Shown here piece after piece: positions 34,905 to 43,923 of a stretch of 64,000 nucleotides of DNA. The DNA comes from Mycolicibacterium goodii (lineage in GTDB: Bacteria > Actinomycetota > Actinomycetes > Mycobacteriales > Mycobacteriaceae): assembly GCF_022370755.2 (NCBI RefSeq), contig NZ_CP092364.2, positions 3,286,001 to 3,350,000 of the forward strand, written 5' to 3'. Within the stretch, counting starts at the first letter, position 1; the number at the start of each line of letters is the position of its first letter. The notes under the pieces are model-generated. The model saw nothing but the letters and a program-made list of their open reading frames with translations, made no database searches and was not told the origin of the DNA. A program made the translations under genes and the position numbers.

Positions 34905-35950
34905 CGGACCAACCTCCCTGCCCGGCTGATGTAGCCGAGCTTCTTGTCCACCACGTTGAGCAGCGGCTCGCCGGTCAGCCAGCGCCGGACGTTCTCGGCG
35001 TACTGCTCGGCGAGGGTGTCCCGCCAGCCGACCACGTCGCCGGACATGTGCGCGGTGATCGTGACATTGGGCGCGTCCCACAGCGGATGGTGGGCGGGCA
35101 GCGGTTCGACGTCGAACGCGTCGAGCGTCGCACCGCCGATGCGGTGGTCGGTCAACGCGGTGAGCAGCGCGGCCTCATCGACGACGGGTCCGCGCGCGAC
35201 GTTGATGAGGTGCGCGTCGGGTTTCATCGCGCCCAGCACGGTATCGTCCACCAGGCCACGGGTCTTGTCGGTCAACGGCACCGCCAGTATCAGGTGGTCA
35301 CACCAGCCGACCTCGGCGGAAAGATCGCTGCTGGCAACCACTTTGCCGAAGTCGGGATCGTCGTCACGCACCGTGCGGCCCGCACCCCTGACCTCGAGAC
35401 CTGCCGCGCGCAGCAGGCGTGCGGTCTCCCGGCCGATGCCGCCGGTGCCGACAACGAGCGCGCGGGCACCGGTGACCCGCCTGGTCTCTCGATGCTCCCA
35501 TCGGTGCTGTCGTTGCAGGTCGAGGCTGCGGCGTGAGTCCTTGGCGTGCGCGATCACCGCGCCCAGGACATACTCGGCGATGGGCCGGTCGAACACCCCG
35601 TGCGCGTTGGTGACGACGACGTCGGAGTCGCGCAGCTCATCGAAGAGCAAGGTGTCGACGCCTGCGGCGGTGACGTGGATCCATTCCACCGACTCCGCCT
35701 CGGACCACACGTCGCGTACCGCCTTGGAGAAGAAGTCCCACAACAACATTCCGCGCGCACCCCGAACCGCCTCGGCGAGGGTGCCGGCGGTGCAGTACCG
35801 GAACTCCACGTCCAGCGCCTCGAGCCCGGGCGGTCGTTCGGATTCTTCTGCGCACAGCACCGCGACGGCCGGACGTCGCTCGCTGACCGCACGGCCAGGG
35901 GCCGCACCGGACTGATTGGGTGTCGGCACGCGGTCGAGGGTAGGAACCAA
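34901..35950 (-). CDS. D-2-hydroxyacid dehydrogenase
   Basis: This 349-residue NAD-linked dehydrogenase has the Rossmann loop GTGGIGRETA near residue 166. The catalytic Arg is in NVARGPVVDE, the Glu in DVEPLP and the His in TITAHMSGD. A TTG at 35950 is taken as the start because GGACAAG lies before it; a GTG at 35929 is equally possible. An operator-like palindrome lies at 35959-35970. This is the first gene of the minus-strand arm of the 33-49 kb island. It may reduce a 2-oxoacid formed by the aminotransferases. Confidence 0.8.
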   Translation of the reverse strand: MVPTLDRVPTPNQSGAAPGRAVSERRPAVAVLCAEESERPPGLEALDVEFRYCTAGTLAEAVRGARGMLLWDFFSKAVRDVWSEAESVEWIHVTAAGVDTLLFDELRDSDVVVTNAHGVFDRPIAEYVLGAVIAHAKDSRRSLDLQRQHRWEHRETRRVTGARALVVGTGGIGRETARLLRAAGLEVRGAGRTVRDDDPDFGKVVASSDLSAEVGWCDHLILAVPLTDKTRGLVDDTVLGAMKPDAHLINVARGPVVDEAALLTALTDHRIGGATLDAFDVEPLPAHHPLWDAPNVTITAHMSGDVVGWRDTLAEQYAENVRRWLTGEPLLNVVDKKLGYISRAGRLVR

Positions 35951-35958
35951 CTTGTCCG

Positions 35959-35970
35959 ATTGTCAACAAT
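35959..35970. promoter_or_regulatory. GntR operator candidate, site A
   Basis: ATTGTCAACAAT is a one-base variant of the perfect palindrome seen at sites B and C. It lies in the 58-base region between divergent genes. A TATTGT -10-like word on the minus strand (35966-35971) overlaps it, fitting repression of the dehydrogenase operon. Confidence 0.6.
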
Positions 35971-36008
35971 AAGTTGCGGGGATTCGGACCCGGCCCCACA
36001 CTGATGCA

Positions 36009-36731
36009 ATGAACGAGTGCCCGCCCTTGGAACAAACCGGAATCGGCGTGGTCGTGCCGTACGACTTCGCGCTTGACCGGGAACTTTGGCGCTGGGTGCC
36101 AGACGACATCAGCCTGCATCTGACCCGCACCCCGCATGTCCCGTTGGCCGCGACCATGGAGATGGCCATCTACGTCTCCAATCCGAATCTGCTGGCCCAG
36201 GCGTCGGCGAGCCTGCACGCTGTCTCACCCGTCGTGACCGCGTATGCCTGCACATCAGGCAGCTTCGTCGCCGGAGTGACCGGGGAAACCGAGATCGTGG
36301 CGGCGATGACGCAGGCCGGGGCGCCGGCCGCCGTCACCACCAGCGGCGCCCTGTTGGCGGCGCTGCAGCACCTCGGCATCTCGGTGATCGCCGCCGTCAC
36401 GCCCTACACCGCGGATCTCACGACCGGGCTCGTCTCCTACCTCGGTGAGGCCGGCATCGGGGTGACCGCAGCCGCCGGGCTCGACCTGACCTCACACATC
36501 TGGACGGTGCCATACGACGTCACCGCCGAACTCGTCCGGAGAATCGACCGTCCCGACGCCGAGGCCATCTTCATCAGTTGCACCAACCTGCCTACGTATG
36601 ACGTGATCGCCGCGTTGGAAGAGGAACTGGACAAGCCCGTGCTCAGCGCGAACCAGGTCACGATGTGGTCGGCGCTGAGCCGCGCCGGCCACAAGGCCGT
36701 CGGCCCCGGTCAGCGCCTGCTGGCGTCATGA
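36009..36731 (+). CDS. Maleate isomerase/Asp-Glu racemase-family protein (EutA-like)
   Basis: This 240-residue two-domain protein has both catalytic cysteines of the maleate cis-trans isomerase/racemase superfamily: AYACTSGSFV near residue 80 and FISCTNLPTYD near 195. It resembles EutA, a companion of ectoine hydrolases, though maleate isomerase, arylmalonate decarboxylase-like or hydantoin racemase activity are also possible. The start at 36009 lacks a clear ribosome site. Its stop overlaps the ATG of the M24 gene. Confidence 0.75.
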   Translation: MNECPPLEQTGIGVVVPYDFALDRELWRWVPDDISLHLTRTPHVPLAATMEMAIYVSNPNLLAQASASLHAVSPVVTAYACTSGSFVAGVTGETEIVAAMTQAGAPAAVTTSGALLAALQHLGISVIAAVTPYTADLTTGLVSYLGEAGIGVTAAAGLDLTSHIWTVPYDVTAELVRRIDRPDAEAIFISCTNLPTYDVIAALEEELDKPVLSANQVTMWSALSRAGHKAVGPGQRLLAS

Positions 36732-37894
36732 AAGTCGAACCGGCGGAGTATGCGGATCGACTGCGGCGCGTGCGCGAGCGCATGCGGACAGAATCGCTGG
36801 CCGCGCTGGTGGTGTGCGACCCGGCCAACATCTTCTACCTGACCGGGTACGACGCGTGGTCCTTCTATACCCCTCAGTGCCTGCTCGTCCTCGCCGAGGA
36901 CGATCCGCACCTGTTCCTGCGGGCGATGGACGCGGGGGGTGCCGCCGCGGCCTGCAACGTGCCGGCCGAGCGAATCCACGGTTACCCCGAGGATCTGGTG
37001 CACCGGCCGGACACCCACCCGTTCACGTGGATCGCCGCCGCGGCCCGCAACCTGATATCTGCAGGCGATCCGGTCGGCGTCGAAGGCGACGCCCACTACT
37101 TCTCCCCGCGCGGGTACTTCGCGCTGGCCGCCGGCCTTTCGGCAAACCGCTTGGTGGACGCCGGCGAGCTGGTGAACTGGGCTCGGCTGATCAAGTCACC
37201 CTATGAGATAGCGCAGTTGCGGATCGCCGGTGCGATCGCAGAGCACGCGATGCGCACTGCGTGCGAGCGAATCGAGGTGGGCCGCAGGCAATGTGATCTC
37301 GTCGCCGACATCCTCACCGCGCAGACGACGGGGACGGACGGACACGGCGGTGACTTCCCCGCGATTGTGCCGATGCTGCCGACCGGAGACGGGTCCGGGA
37401 CGCCGCACTGCACGTGGACCGACCGCCCGTTCCGCGACGGGGAGGCCACCACGATCGAGTTGGCCGGCGTGTTCGGCCGATACCACGCACCGTTGGCCAG
37501 GACCGTGATGCTCGGTGAGCCGCCGCAACGCCTCACCGAGACCGCGAAGATCACCGCAGAGGCGATGCAGGCGACGCTCGCGGCGATCCGTCCGGGTGCC
37601 ACGGGCGCCTCCGTACATCGTGCGTTCGACGAGGTGATCCGGCCGCACGGGTTGCGCAAGGATTCGCGCCTGGGCTACTCGATCGGCATCGGATTCCCGC
37701 CGGACTGGGGTGAGCGCACCATCAGCCTGCGCCGCGAGGACACCACCGAACTCGCCGCGGGCATGGCTTTCCACGTCATCCTCGGAATGTGGATGGACGG
37801 CTGGGGATACGAACTGTCCGAGCCGATCGTGGTGACTCCCAACGGGTTCGAACGCCTGGCGAACCTGCCGCACGAGCTCACGATCAGGAGGTGA
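36728..37894 (+). CDS. M24-family ectoine hydrolase-like protein (DoeA/EutD group)
   Basis: This 388-residue creatinase/pita-bread-fold protein has the N-terminal creatinase domain (PANIFYLTGYDAWSFY). The C-terminal domain carries GDFPAIVPMLPTG and GYSIGIGFPPDWGERT, which in my recollection are hallmarks of ectoine hydrolase. The M24 metal residues are not conserved: IELAGVFGRYHAPLART replaces the usual Asp pair, so it is probably metal-independent, like creatinase. It overlaps the EutA-like gene and precedes an aminotransferase and an M20 deacylase. It may open a cyclic amidine such as ectoine to N-acetyl-diaminobutyrate. Confidence 0.75.
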   Translation: MKVEPAEYADRLRRVRERMRTESLAALVVCDPANIFYLTGYDAWSFYTPQCLLVLAEDDPHLFLRAMDAGGAAAACNVPAERIHGYPEDLVHRPDTHPFTWIAAAARNLISAGDPVGVEGDAHYFSPRGYFALAAGLSANRLVDAGELVNWARLIKSPYEIAQLRIAGAIAEHAMRTACERIEVGRRQCDLVADILTAQTTGTDGHGGDFPAIVPMLPTGDGSGTPHCTWTDRPFRDGEATTIELAGVFGRYHAPLARTVMLGEPPQRLTETAKITAEAMQATLAAIRPGATGASVHRAFDEVIRPHGLRKDSRLGYSIGIGFPPDWGERTISLRREDTTELAAGMAFHVILGMWMDGWGYELSEPIVVTPNGFERLANLPHELTIRR

Positions 37895-37898
37895 CCCG

Positions 37899-39101
37899 AT
37901 GAGGTCGTCCACGCTCCCCTACGCCAACCGTGCCGCCGGGTTGGTCGGCTCGGTGATCGACTCCAGTACATCGCTGCTGCACAAGCAGACTCACGACATC
38001 GTCCGGTTCGCGATGGGCAGCCCGGCCGCCGAGGCGGTGCCGTCGGAGATCCTGGCGGGTATCGCGGCGGATCAACTCAGCCGGCCCGATGCCTACGACT
38101 ACGCCGCCACCGAGGGCGATCCGCCGCTGCACGCGGCGCTGCTGCAGATGCTGCACGGCACCAGCGACGAGACGACGGCCGACCGGTTGACGATCACGGC
38201 GGGCGGCATGCAGGGCCTCGACCTGTTCTGCAAGATCTTCGTCGACCCTGGGGATCTCGTCGCGGTCGAATCGCCGACCTACACCAACGGCAGCGCGACC
38301 GCGCTGTCGTACGGCGCCACGCTGCTGGAGGTACCCGTCGACGACAACGGCATGGACGTCGACGCGCTGGAGCGTCTGGTCACGGCCGCGGGCCGGCGCC
38401 CCAAGGCCATCTACACGATTCCGACGTTCCAGAACCCGTCCGGGGTGACACTGTCGCTGGACCGCAGGCTGCGCCTGTTGGAGCTCGCCCGCGACTGGGG
38501 ATCGATGGTCCTCGACGACGACCCTTACGGTCTGCTGCGTTTCGCCGGCGACCCGCTGCCGACGCTGCGTGAACTGGGCGGCGGTGACCCACTGGTGTTC
38601 TCGGTGCGGACGTTCTCGAAGATCGTCGCACCGGGGCTGCGGGTCGGCTGGGTTGACACGGTTCCCGAACTGCAGCCACTACTGATCAACGCCAAGCAGG
38701 CGATGGACACGTGCACCAACCTGCCGGCACAGCGTCTGCTCGCGGGTTTCCTCACCGGCGGACACCTCGCGGAGCATCTGGTGACACAGCGCGCCGAGTA
38801 CAGGCGCCGCAAGGAGGCCATGCTCGAAGCGCTTCGCGAGCACTTCGGCGGTATCGCACGGTGGACCGACCCCGAGGGCGGCTTCTTCCTGTGGGTGACC
38901 CTGGACGACGACGTGCACGCCACACCCCTGTTCGACATCGCGCTCGCCGAAGGTGTCGCGTTCATCCCCGGCGCGGCGTTCTCACCGACCGGCAGGTTCG
39001 CCAACGCGCTGCGCCTGTGCTTCGCGTCGACGCCACCCGACCGCATCCGCGAGGGGGTCGCGCGGCTGCGGCGCGCGGTCGACGCCCTGCGGAAAGCCTG
39101 A
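37899..39101 (+). CDS. PLP-dependent class I/II aminotransferase
   Basis: This 400-residue aminotransferase of fold type I is similar to LysN/2-aminoadipate-type enzymes. The PLP lysine is in RTFSKIVAPGLRVGW near residue 237, and the YTIPTFQNPSG segment belongs to the family. AGGAGGTG precedes ATG 37899 at a good distance. It is the third gene of the plus-strand operon. It may remove the amino group from a 2,4-diaminobutyrate-like or amino acid intermediate; a MocR regulator is excluded because no winged helix is present. Confidence 0.85.
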   Translation: MRSSTLPYANRAAGLVGSVIDSSTSLLHKQTHDIVRFAMGSPAAEAVPSEILAGIAADQLSRPDAYDYAATEGDPPLHAALLQMLHGTSDETTADRLTITAGGMQGLDLFCKIFVDPGDLVAVESPTYTNGSATALSYGATLLEVPVDDNGMDVDALERLVTAAGRRPKAIYTIPTFQNPSGVTLSLDRRLRLLELARDWGSMVLDDDPYGLLRFAGDPLPTLRELGGGDPLVFSVRTFSKIVAPGLRVGWVDTVPELQPLLINAKQAMDTCTNLPAQRLLAGFLTGGHLAEHLVTQRAEYRRRKEAMLEALREHFGGIARWTDPEGGFFLWVTLDDDVHATPLFDIALAEGVAFIPGAAFSPTGRFANALRLCFASTPPDRIREGVARLRRAVDALRKA

Positions 39102-39105
39102 GCGA

Positions 39106-40302
39106 GTGGGCGTCTCGGCTGCCGAGCAGGAGGTGCTGGACCGTCTCGACGAGTCGCTGGTGGTCGACCTGACCGTCGCGCTCGTGCAGGCGGCAGGCGA
39201 GAACCCGCCCGGTGAGGAAGCGGCGACCGTTCGCGCGTTGTGCGCGGCCGCGGCCGACCTGGGCCTGGACGTAACCGAAACGGAGGTCGAACCGGGCCGC
39301 AACAATGTCCGCGTCAGGCTGAACGGCGGTGCGGGGCCCGGCCTGCTGATGCTCGGGCACACCGACGTCGTCCCGGTCGGCGCGGGCTGGACGACAGATC
39401 CGTTCGGCGGAGTGCGGCGCGACGGCCGCATCTACGGACGCGGTGCGGCGGACATGAAAGGCGGGCTCGCCGCGGCACTTTCCGCCATGGCGGCGCTGCG
39501 CTCTGTCACGCTGCGCGGTCCCATCGAATTGGCGGCCCTGGTCGACGAAGAGGAGAACGGCAAGGGTGTCCGCGCCTATGTCGATGCCCACTTGGCTGCC
39601 GATGTCGATACGGCGAACCAGCGCTATCTGGGGTGCATCACCGCAGAACCGACGGATCTGCAGACGATCATCGGCGCCAGGGGCGCCTCCTACGTGCGGG
39701 TCCAGGTTCGTGGGAAAGCGTGCCATGCGGGCAATCCCGACGACGGCGCGAACGCGATCTACGGTGCGGCCGCCGCGATCTCTGAGATCGAGCGGCTGCA
39801 CGCCGAGCTCGCCGACCGTCCACATCCGCTGCTGGGCGCCGCGACATGGAGCGTCGGACAGGTGCAGGGCGGGACCGCGGGCGCCATCGTCCCGGACGAA
39901 TGCGTGGTGATCGCCGACCGCAGGCTGCTGCCCGGTGAGTCGGGCGCGGCAGTGGTCGACGACCTGCGCGCGCGCCTCGCGGGGCTGGCCGACCGCGGTC
40001 TGACCGTCGAGGTGTCGATGCCGATGGAGATGCCGCCGTTCCAAACGTCCGCCGACGCAGATCTGGTCCGGATCGCCGAATCCGCGCTGAGCGACGCAGG
40101 TGGTCCCGGCCTGCCCGTCGCGGGTTGGACGGCCGCGTGCGACGGCGGGTTCATCGCCCGCGACCTCGGTGTCCCGGTCGTGGTGCTCGGGCCGGGCTCG
40201 GTGACCGATGAGGCGCACCGCGCCGACGAATCCGTGCCTGTCGACCAGCTTGTCGTCGCGGCCCGCACTTATGTGCTGACGGCGCTGCGGCTGTTGGGTT
40301 AG
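39106..40302 (+). CDS. M20-family deacylase/peptidase (ArgE/DapE type)
   Basis: This 398-residue zinc amidohydrolase has the metal motifs GHTDVVPVG (His, Asp), GRGAADMKGG (bridging Asp), DEEENG (catalytic Glu) and AEPTD. The dimerisation domain lies between, with the His of KACHAGNPDD. The GTG at 39106 is 4 bases after the aminotransferase stop, with GGAAAG upstream. In this operon it could deacetylate an N-acyl diamino acid, as the deacetylase DoeB does in ectoine pathways, although DoeB belongs to a different family. Its 3' end overlaps the oxidase by 4 bases. Confidence 0.85.
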   Translation: MGVSAAEQEVLDRLDESLVVDLTVALVQAAGENPPGEEAATVRALCAAAADLGLDVTETEVEPGRNNVRVRLNGGAGPGLLMLGHTDVVPVGAGWTTDPFGGVRRDGRIYGRGAADMKGGLAAALSAMAALRSVTLRGPIELAALVDEEENGKGVRAYVDAHLAADVDTANQRYLGCITAEPTDLQTIIGARGASYVRVQVRGKACHAGNPDDGANAIYGAAAAISEIERLHAELADRPHPLLGAATWSVGQVQGGTAGAIVPDECVVIADRRLLPGESGAAVVDDLRARLAGLADRGLTVEVSMPMEMPPFQTSADADLVRIAESALSDAGGPGLPVAGWTAACDGGFIARDLGVPVVVLGPGSVTDEAHRADESVPVDQLVVAARTYVLTALRLLG

Positions 40303-43157
40303 CCGCGCCGCAACGCGGCGGCGATCAGTTGGGCGAGATGCACGGGCCGCCGTGGTGTGCCCTGGGCGATCTGGGTGCGACAACTGAAGCCGTCGGCGAC
40401 AATCGCCGTCGTTGGCGCCGCATCGCGTACCGCAGGGAGCAGGACCCGCTCACCGGCGGCCTTCGACACCTCGTAATGGCCGCGTTCGAATCCGAAATTG
40501 CCTGCCAGGCCGCAACATCCCGAGTCCGGAATGGTTGCCTCGATGCCCGCGGCGGCCATCATCGACCGCTCGGCGTCGAAACCCAGCACCGCGTGCTGGT
40601 GGCAGTGTGTCTGCACCAGCGCCTGCCCGCCGACATGCGGCGGTGTCCAGTCCGACAGGAACTGGGCGAAGGTCTGCGTGGCATCGGCCGCCGCGCTCGC
40701 CAACGGGTTGTCCGGCAGCAACGCGGGCGCGTCGTGACGCAGCGCCGCAAGGCAACTGGGTTCCAGACCCACGATCGGCAGCCCCGCCCGCAACTGCGGG
40801 GCCAGCGTCGCCAGGGTGCGCTCGAGCACCTTCTTGGCCCTCGTCAGTTGGCCGGTGGAGATCCAGGTCAACCCACAGCACACGGTTTTCTCCGGCAGCA
40901 CCACGTCGTACCCGGCGGCCTCAAGCACCTCGACGGCCGACTTGCCGACGTCGGGGGCGAGGAAGTTGGTGAACGTGTCAGGCCACAACAGCACCGGCCT
41001 CTTGGCACCACCGGAGGCCGGGCGACGGCCGGCGAACCACTCGGTGAAGGTCTGCGCGGCGAAGGCCGGGATCTCACGTTGCGGCGCGATGCCGCCGAGT
41101 CGTTTGGTCAGCGGAAACCGCGCCAGCCGGTTGGCCAGGCGCGGCGCCCTCGCCGCCAGCCGGGCCGAGAACGGCAACCAACCCATCGACCAGTGCGAGA
41201 GGGGACGGGCCCACGGCCGTCCGGCGTAGTGGTGATGGGTGAATTCCGCCTTGTACGTGGCCATGTCGACGTTGACGGGGCAATCGGAGAGACAGCCTTT
41301 GCACGACAGGCACAGATCCAGTGCGTCGCGCACCTCGGTCGAGCGCCAGCCGTCGGCGACCACGTCACCCTGCAGCATCTCCCACAGCAGCCGCGCCCGT
41401 CCCCGCGTCGAGTGGAGTTCCTCGCGCGTGACCTGATAGCTCGGGCACATCACCCCGCCGGAATGCTGACGGCACTTGCCGATTCCGACGCAGCGGCGTT
41501 GCGCCTGCGCGAAGTCGTGATCGTCGTCGGCGTAGCTGAACAGCGTCAGCAGTTTGCGGTCCTTCGCAGGACCGTCGTGCCGGATTCCTGCGTTGACCGC
41601 CGGTGGGTCGACGATCACACCCGGGTTCATGATCCGAGCGGGATCCCAGATGTCTTTCAACTCGGCCAGCAGCGCGACACCGTCTTCGCCGTACATGCGG
41701 GCGAGCAGTGCCGAGCGTGCCCGTCCGTCGCCGTGCTCGCCGGACACGGAACCACCCAGCGACACCACGAGATCAGTGGCCTGCTCGACGAATTCGCGGT
41801 AGTCCGCCAGTCCTGCCGCGCTGAGCAGATCGAAATCGATGCGCATGTGCATGCAGCCTTCGCCGAAGTGACCGTACGACGCCCCTGACAGCCCGTACCG
41901 TCCGAGCAGATCGTCGAGCCCACGCAGGTAGTCGCCGAGGCGCTGCGGCGGGACCGCGGCATCCTCCCATCCTCCCCACGCCTCGGCGCCGTCGGCGCGG
42001 CGGGTGGCGAGGCCCGCCGCGTCGGTGCGGCACCGCCACAACACGCGCTGCGCGCCAGGTTCGGTCACCAGTGACGACGTGGCCGGTGAGCCCGAGTCGC
42101 GCAACTCTTCGAGCATCTTCTCGGCCGCCACCGCCGCCGATGCCCGGTCCGCGCCGGCCATCTCGACCAGAAGCCACGCCCGACCCGGTGGGAGCCCGGC
42201 TTCCGTCGCGGCCGTGCGCACTTCGGCGGGCAGCCGTTCGACGAGGTCGATGTTGATGGATTCCATCGTGAGCGGCTCGTGGCGCAGCACCAGCGGGACG
42301 CATTCGGCCGCGGTGACCGAGTCCCCGAAACCGAGCACGCACAGCACTTTCGCGGCGGGCAGCGGGGTCAACGACACCGTTGCCCGCAGCGTTGCGGCCA
42401 GGCTGCCCTCGCTGCCGCACAGCAGCCCCGCGATGTCGTAACCGTTCTCCGGCAGCAACCGGTGCAGCGCATACCCCGAGATCTGACGGGTGAACTGACC
42501 GAATCGCCTGCGGATCACCAGTTCGTGGCGGTCGACGAAGTCCTGCAGGCGGCGGTGCAGGTCGCCCTCACGCCCGGGCCGCGCCGCGAGTTCGGAACGG
42601 TTCCCGACGGATTCGACGGTGCAGCGGGTGCCGTCGGCGAGCAGGATGTCCAGCGACCGCACGTTGTCGGCCGTCGTGCCCCAGGCGACCGAATGCGCGC
42701 CGCACGCGTTGTTGGCGATCATGCCGCCGAGCGTCGCGCGGCTCGCCGACGACGGGTCGGCGCCGAATGTGAGCCCGTGCGGCAGCGCCGCGGCCAACAG
42801 GTCGGTGAGCACCACGCCCGGTTCGACGACGGCGGTCCGCGCTTCGGCGTCGATGGCGAGGATGCGGTTGACGTGACGTGAGGCGTCGATCACCACACCA
42901 CCGATTGCGTTGCCCGCCATCGATGTTCCGCCTCCACGCATCGTCACGGGTGCTCCGGCGGCAGCGACCAGCGTGACTGCCGTCGCGAGATCTTCGGCGT
43001 CGGCGGGCACGACGACCAGATCGGGCACGGCACGGTAGTTCGACGCGTCGGCGGCGTACAGGGCACGGCTTCGGGTGTCCGAGCCGACGGTTCCACGTAA
43101 CTCGGTCGCCAGTTCCCGGGCCAGCCGGTGAGCGTCGTACTGCGCGGAGGTTATCAT
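40299..43157 (-). CDS. FAD-linked oxidase/Fe-S dehydrogenase (D-2-hydroxyacid type)
   Basis: This large 952-residue membrane-associated-type oxidoreductase is the fused Dld/GlpC form. The N-terminal FAD-binding PCMH domain lies within the first ~250 residues (GGGTSMAGNAIGG), followed by the FAD-linked oxidase C-terminal domain. A cluster motif CLSCKGCLSDCP sits near 614-625. Two C-terminal CCG domains follow (CCGLTW near 757 and CCGLAGNFG near 880). It probably oxidises a D-2-hydroxyacid such as D-lactate or D-2-hydroxyglutarate. ATG 43157 is preferred; it lies at the end of an operator and 8 bases after a -10 box, so its message may be leaderless. Confidence 0.85.
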   Translation of the reverse strand: MITSAQYDAHRLARELATELRGTVGSDTRSRALYAADASNYRAVPDLVVVPADAEDLATAVTLVAAAGAPVTMRGGGTSMAGNAIGGVVIDASRHVNRILAIDAEARTAVVEPGVVLTDLLAAALPHGLTFGADPSSASRATLGGMIANNACGAHSVAWGTTADNVRSLDILLADGTRCTVESVGNRSELAARPGREGDLHRRLQDFVDRHELVIRRRFGQFTRQISGYALHRLLPENGYDIAGLLCGSEGSLAATLRATVSLTPLPAAKVLCVLGFGDSVTAAECVPLVLRHEPLTMESINIDLVERLPAEVRTAATEAGLPPGRAWLLVEMAGADRASAAVAAEKMLEELRDSGSPATSSLVTEPGAQRVLWRCRTDAAGLATRRADGAEAWGGWEDAAVPPQRLGDYLRGLDDLLGRYGLSGASYGHFGEGCMHMRIDFDLLSAAGLADYREFVEQATDLVVSLGGSVSGEHGDGRARSALLARMYGEDGVALLAELKDIWDPARIMNPGVIVDPPAVNAGIRHDGPAKDRKLLTLFSYADDDHDFAQAQRRCVGIGKCRQHSGGVMCPSYQVTREELHSTRGRARLLWEMLQGDVVADGWRSTEVRDALDLCLSCKGCLSDCPVNVDMATYKAEFTHHHYAGRPWARPLSHWSMGWLPFSARLAARAPRLANRLARFPLTKRLGGIAPQREIPAFAAQTFTEWFAGRRPASGGAKRPVLLWPDTFTNFLAPDVGKSAVEVLEAAGYDVVLPEKTVCCGLTWISTGQLTRAKKVLERTLATLAPQLRAGLPIVGLEPSCLAALRHDAPALLPDNPLASAAADATQTFAQFLSDWTPPHVGGQALVQTHCHQHAVLGFDAERSMMAAAGIEATIPDSGCCGLAGNFGFERGHYEVSKAAGERVLLPAVRDAAPTTAIVADGFSCRTQIAQGTPRRPVHLAQLIAAALRRG

Positions 43158-43167
43158 TGTCGACAAT
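43156..43167. promoter_or_regulatory. GntR operator candidate, site B
   Basis: The perfect palindrome ATTGTCGACAAT lies between the divergent oxidase and racemase genes. On the minus strand an extended -10 element TGATAGATT (43167-43175 read leftward) touches it, placing the predicted start at the oxidase ATG. Repressor bound here would block both genes. The adjacent GntR gene is the likely binder. Confidence 0.65.
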
Positions 43168-43200
43168 CTATCAATCGCTCCGAGGGATCAAGGACACAGC

Positions 43201-43923
43201 ATGGTGACAGTCGGCCTCCTGTACCCCGGCCACAGCGCCGAAGACGACTTTCCGGCACTGGAGGCCCGCGTGGGCGGAACGGTCCGACTGCCCGTGGTGA
43301 TCACCTCGGTCGGTGAGGACGCGCACCGGGTCGACGCGCTGCTCGACCTCGGACGCGCCGAACGCCTCGCCGACGGAGCCGCGCAGCTCGCCTCCGAGAA
43401 GCCCGACGCGGTGATGTGGGCGTGCACGTCGGGCAGCTTCGTGTTCGGACCCGAAGGTGCCGCCGAGCAGGTGGCCGGTGTCGCGGCCGCTGCCGGTGTC
43501 CCCGCGTCGTCGACCTCCATCGCGTTCGTCGACGCCGCGAAACACCTCGGCGTGCGTCGCGTCGCGGTGGCCGCGTCGTATCCCGAGGACGTCGCGCAGC
43601 ACTTCGTCGCGTTCCTGCGGGCCGGCGGTGTCGAGGTCGTGGCGATGGGCAGCCACGGGATCATCACGGCCGCCGAGGTCGGCACCCTCGACCGCGAGGA
43701 CGTGATCGCGATGGTCAAGGCCGGCGACCACCCCGACGCGGATGCGGTGCTCGTCCCCGATACCGCGATGCACACCCTGGAGATCATCGGCGATCTGGAG
43801 GCCGCCGTCGGCAAGCCCGTGCTCACCGCGAACCAGGTGACCGTCTGGAAAGGCCTGCAACTGCTGGGACCGGTGCCCGCGCTGCCGGGACTCGGCGCCC
43901 TGTTTGAAGCGAGCAGCCGATGA
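43201..43923 (+). CDS. Maleate isomerase/racemase-family protein lacking the second cysteine
   Basis: This 240-residue paralogue of the EutA-like protein keeps the first cysteine motif WACTSGSFVFG (about residue 76), but the second cysteine is replaced by Asp (VLVPDTAMHTLEII). It therefore cannot use the standard two-cysteine mechanism; decarboxylase-like or binding roles are possible. AGGA precedes the ATG. The stop overlaps the GntR gene ATG (ATGA). It is controlled by site B. Confidence 0.8.
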   Translation: MVTVGLLYPGHSAEDDFPALEARVGGTVRLPVVITSVGEDAHRVDALLDLGRAERLADGAAQLASEKPDAVMWACTSGSFVFGPEGAAEQVAGVAAAAGVPASSTSIAFVDAAKHLGVRRVAVAASYPEDVAQHFVAFLRAGGVEVVAMGSHGIITAAEVGTLDREDVIAMVKAGDHPDADAVLVPDTAMHTLEIIGDLEAAVGKPVLTANQVTVWKGLQLLGPVPALPGLGALFEASSR

